A DNA stretch of 6,142 nt from positions 1 to 6,142 of the forward strand of contig CABUMU010000110.1 in NCBI GenBank assembly GCA_902492855.1. Direction: 5' to 3'. Positions 4,740 to 6,142 of the stretch are shown here, piece by piece. This DNA is from an uncultured Collinsella sp. Its GTDB lineage: Bacteria; Actinomycetota; Coriobacteriia; Coriobacteriales; Coriobacteriaceae. Below the pieces are notes generated by a model, which saw only the letters and a program-made list of their open reading frames with translations, searched no databases and was not told the DNA's origin. Position numbers and translations under genes: made by a program. Position 1 is the first letter of the stretch, and the number at the start of each line of letters is the position of its first letter.

Positions 4740-4803
4740 AAAAAGAAACGTTTGCCTGGACGCTACGCTGCAGGGCAGACCGCAAAGACATGCGCGTGGT
4801 CAT
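4735..4803 (-). CDS. Possible 22-residue small ORF upstream of panE
   Basis: On the minus strand, AAAGGAG (4816-4810) lies 6 nt before ATG 4803. The ORF begins MTTRMSLRS, ends VQANVSFL and stops with TAA at 4737-4735, 94 nt before panE. The ribosome binding site is in the loop of a GCCCG/CGGGC hairpin, the same arrangement as the metY leader ORF. It could be a leader peptide if transcription of panE begins upstream of 4816. If panE starts from the TATAAC at 4734, the ORF is not part of that transcript. No homologue is known to me; it may be chance. Confidence 0.3.
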   Translation of the reverse strand: MTTRMSLRSALQRSVQANVSFL

Positions 4804-4829
4804 GCCCGGCTCCTTTCATCGGGCTTTTT
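4804..4829 (+). terminator. Orphan terminator-like hairpin on the plus strand
   Basis: GCCCG (4804-4808) pairs with CGGGC (4820-4824), extended by a G-T pair, with a loop of about 10 nt; five T follow (4825-4829). The stem is short. No plus-strand gene ends upstream, as the nearest gene is panE on the other strand. It could end a short unannotated plus transcript or act as an attenuator before the aldo/keto reductase. Read on the minus strand, the same bases form the hairpin around the small ORF's ribosome binding site. Confidence 0.4.
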
Positions 4830-4849
4830 GCTGATGTTAAAGCGGTGCC

Positions 4850-4879
4850 GTGACGGCTCGATTTCTGCTGCGTTACGAT
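4850..4879 (+). promoter_or_regulatory. Weak candidate promoter of the aldo/keto reductase gene
   Basis: GTGACG (4850-4855) and TACGAT (4874-4879) each match consensus at 4 of 6 positions, with 18-nt spacing. Transcription would begin near 4886, about 80 nt before the GTG start and downstream of the orphan terminator. No better pair is visible between 4830 and 4950. Confidence 0.3.
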
Positions 4880-4954
4880 ACGTTCTCGATTGCGATTCCA
4901 CGATGTTTCGGCTGCGTGACCATTGTGTTTCGCCTTGCCGGGGCGCTGATGGCG

Positions 4955-4964
4955 AAGGGAGGGG
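4955..4964 (+). promoter_or_regulatory. Ribosome binding site that fixes the aldo/keto reductase start
   Basis: AAGGGAGGGG is purine-rich and sits just before GTG 4967. The in-frame ATG at 4949 has no comparable site upstream and would place this motif inside the coding region. Confidence 0.65.
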
Positions 4965-4966
4965 CC

Positions 4967-6142
4967 GTGCAATACCGTGTTGACCCCAAAAGTGGTAACC
5001 GAATATCCGCTCTGGGTCTGGGCTGCATGAGGTTTCCCGGTGCGCCGGGACACCCCGATGCGAAGACCGCCGACGCTATCATCTCCCGTGCGGTGGAGCA
5101 GGGGATTAACTACCTGGACACGGCCTATCTCTATCCCGGCAACGAGGCGTGCGTGGGTGCGTCGCTTGAGCGCCTGGGCTTGCGCGACCAGGTTTTGCTC
5201 GCAACCAAGCTGCCGCATGCTTCGTGCAAATGCGCGGAGGATTTCGACCGGTTCTTCGACGAGCAACTGCGCCGCCTACGGACCGACCATATCGACTATT
5301 ACCTCATGCACAACATTACCTCGCCCGCCCAGTGGGAACGTGTGGTGGCGTTGGGCATCGAGGACTGGATCGCGCGTCAAAAGGCGGCGGGGCGCATTCG
5401 CCAGATTGGTTTTTCGTACCACGGCAGCGCAGCGGACTTTCTGACAATGCTCGATGCATATGAGTGGGACTTTTGCCAGATCCAGTACAATTACGCTGGA
5501 GAGCGCTATCAGGCGGGAACGGCGGGGCTCATGGCCGCCGCCGAGCGAGGCCTCGCGGTGTTTGTGATGGAGCCGCTGCTGGGCGGGCGTTTAGCGGGCA
5601 AGCTGCCGCCACGGGCCCGCGCTGTGCTCGATAGTGCCCGTGACCCGCATTTGCGCACTCCTGCCGCCTGGGGTCTTTCGTGGGTGTGGAATCATCCTCA
5701 GGTGACGATGCTGCTTTCGGGTATGACCGATACCGCGCAGGTGGATGAGAATGCAGCGCTGGCCAATCGTGCGCTGCCGGACTCGATGACGACAGGTCAG
5801 CTTGATACCATCGCGCGCGTGCTGGAAGAGTTTGAGAAATCGAACCGTGTGCCCTGCACGGGATGCGGCTACTGCATGCCATGCCCCAAGGGTATTAACA
5901 TTCCCGGCTGCTTTGCCGCCTACAACGCGAGCTATGCGCACAGCTGGTTTACGGGGCTGTCGCAATACTTTACGGCGAGTGCGGTGCGCACAAGCGAGGC
6001 CAAGCTGGTAAGCAATTGCGTCAAGTGCGGCAAATGCGCGCGCCACTGCCCGCAGCACATCGATATCCCCGGGCGTTTGGACGACGTCCGCCGCCGTTTT
6101 CAGCCTGGACCCGTGACGGCAGTGCTTAAGGCCTTCGGCAAA
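4967..6142 (+). CDS. Aldo/keto reductase with C-terminal 4Fe-4S ferredoxin-like domain (3' end cut by window edge)
   Basis: 392 codons are open to the right edge. The protein starts (M)QYRVDPKSGNRISALGLG, the usual opening of the COG1453-type aldo/keto reductases, supporting GTG 4967. The TIM-barrel tetrad is visible: Asp51 and Tyr56 in NYLDTAYLYPGNE, Lys81 in LATKLP and His115 in YYLMHN. IGFSYHG and VFVMEPLLGGRLAGKL are barrel and cofactor-site motifs. Two cysteine clusters follow: Cys297, 300, 303 and 306 (CTGCGYCMPCPKGINIP) and Cys351, 354, 357 and 361 (CVKCGKCARHCPQHIDIP). The second is a standard CxxCxxCxxxCP 4Fe-4S motif; the first, CxxCxxCxxCP, is a close variant common in this group. 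It probably exchanges electrons between NAD(P)H, an iron-sulfur partner and a carbonyl substrate in an anaerobe. The substrate is unknown. Relatives are about 380-400 residues, so few residues should be missing. Confidence 0.93.
   Translation, partial: MQYRVDPKSGNRISALGLGCMRFPGAPGHPDAKTADAIISRAVEQGINYLDTAYLYPGNEACVGASLERLGLRDQVLLATKLPHASCKCAEDFDRFFDEQLRRLRTDHIDYYLMHNITSPAQWERVVALGIEDWIARQKAAGRIRQIGFSYHGSAADFLTMLDAYEWDFCQIQYNYAGERYQAGTAGLMAAAERGLAVFVMEPLLGGRLAGKLPPRARAVLDSARDPHLRTPAAWGLSWVWNHPQVTMLLSGMTDTAQVDENAALANRALPDSMTTGQLDTIARVLEEFEKSNRVPCTGCGYCMPCPKGINIPGCFAAYNASYAHSWFTGLSQYFTASAVRTSEAKLVSNCVKCGKCARHCPQHIDIPGRLDDVRRRFQPGPVTAVLKAFGK

Noticed and set aside
4790..4834. Plus-strand 14-codon ORF ending in Cys before the aldo/keto reductase
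   Set aside because: It runs through the terminator-like hairpin but has no ribosome binding site before ATG 4790, so a leader peptide is not supported.
4763..5266. Minus-strand 167-codon ORF over the start of the aldo/keto reductase
   Set aside because: It is antisense to the conserved AKR N-terminus and has no start signal or recognisable domain.
5591..6058. Minus-strand 155-codon ORF
   Set aside because: It is the shadow of the ferredoxin-like end of the aldo/keto reductase; its Arg/His-rich composition reflects the frame, not a protein family.

Overview
This window is GC-rich, gene-dense bacterial DNA. It shows strong AAAGGAG-type ribosome binding sites, sigma-70-like promoters in the more AT-rich gaps, and genes separated by intrinsic terminators. 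The gene set and style fit a gut-associated Coriobacteriia member, probably Collinsella or a close relative. The clues are a LysR regulator divergent from an O-acetylhomoserine sulfhydrylase, a secreted protein whose C-terminus ends in a GTTDYYTGW-like motif, and an aldo/keto reductase fused to a 4Fe-4S ferredoxin-like domain. The taxon is an inference; no rRNA or other marker gene is present. There is no sign of a mobile element, phage, CRISPR array or tRNA.

Layout. (1) Positions 1-554, minus strand: N-terminal 184 residues of a LysR-type regulator, cut by the left edge. (2) Positions 555-827: a divergent control region. It holds a 7-bp inverted repeat of ATC-N9-GAT (T-N11-A) type, a TTGACC-17-TACTAT promoter, and a structured 5' leader. 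The leader carries a 17-codon ORF with two Cys codons and a strong SD. (3) Positions 828-2138, plus strand: metY, which makes homocysteine (or methionine) from O-acetylhomoserine and a sulfur donor, followed by a textbook terminator. (4) Positions 2451-3224, plus strand: an exported protein of unknown function. (5) Positions 3411-3617, plus strand: a 68-residue membrane protein with two predicted helices. (6) Positions 3727-4641, minus strand: a ketopantoate reductase-family protein (panE-like), converging on the small membrane gene across a shared hairpin terminator. (7) Positions 4642-4966: a divergent gap with a panE leader hairpin, a possible 22-codon minus-strand ORF and an orphan plus-strand terminator-like hairpin. 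(8) From 4967 to the right edge, plus strand: an aldo/keto reductase with two C-terminal cysteine clusters, nearly complete.

The only functional unit supported by context is lysR-metY. The LysR box lies about 65 bp upstream of the inferred metY start point, where LysR proteins usually bind to activate. The metY leader then looks like a second control layer: a short Cys-containing ORF overlaps RNA helices that cannot all form at once. This leader is the best candidate in the window for an undescribed regulatory element. The other genes appear to be separate transcription units.
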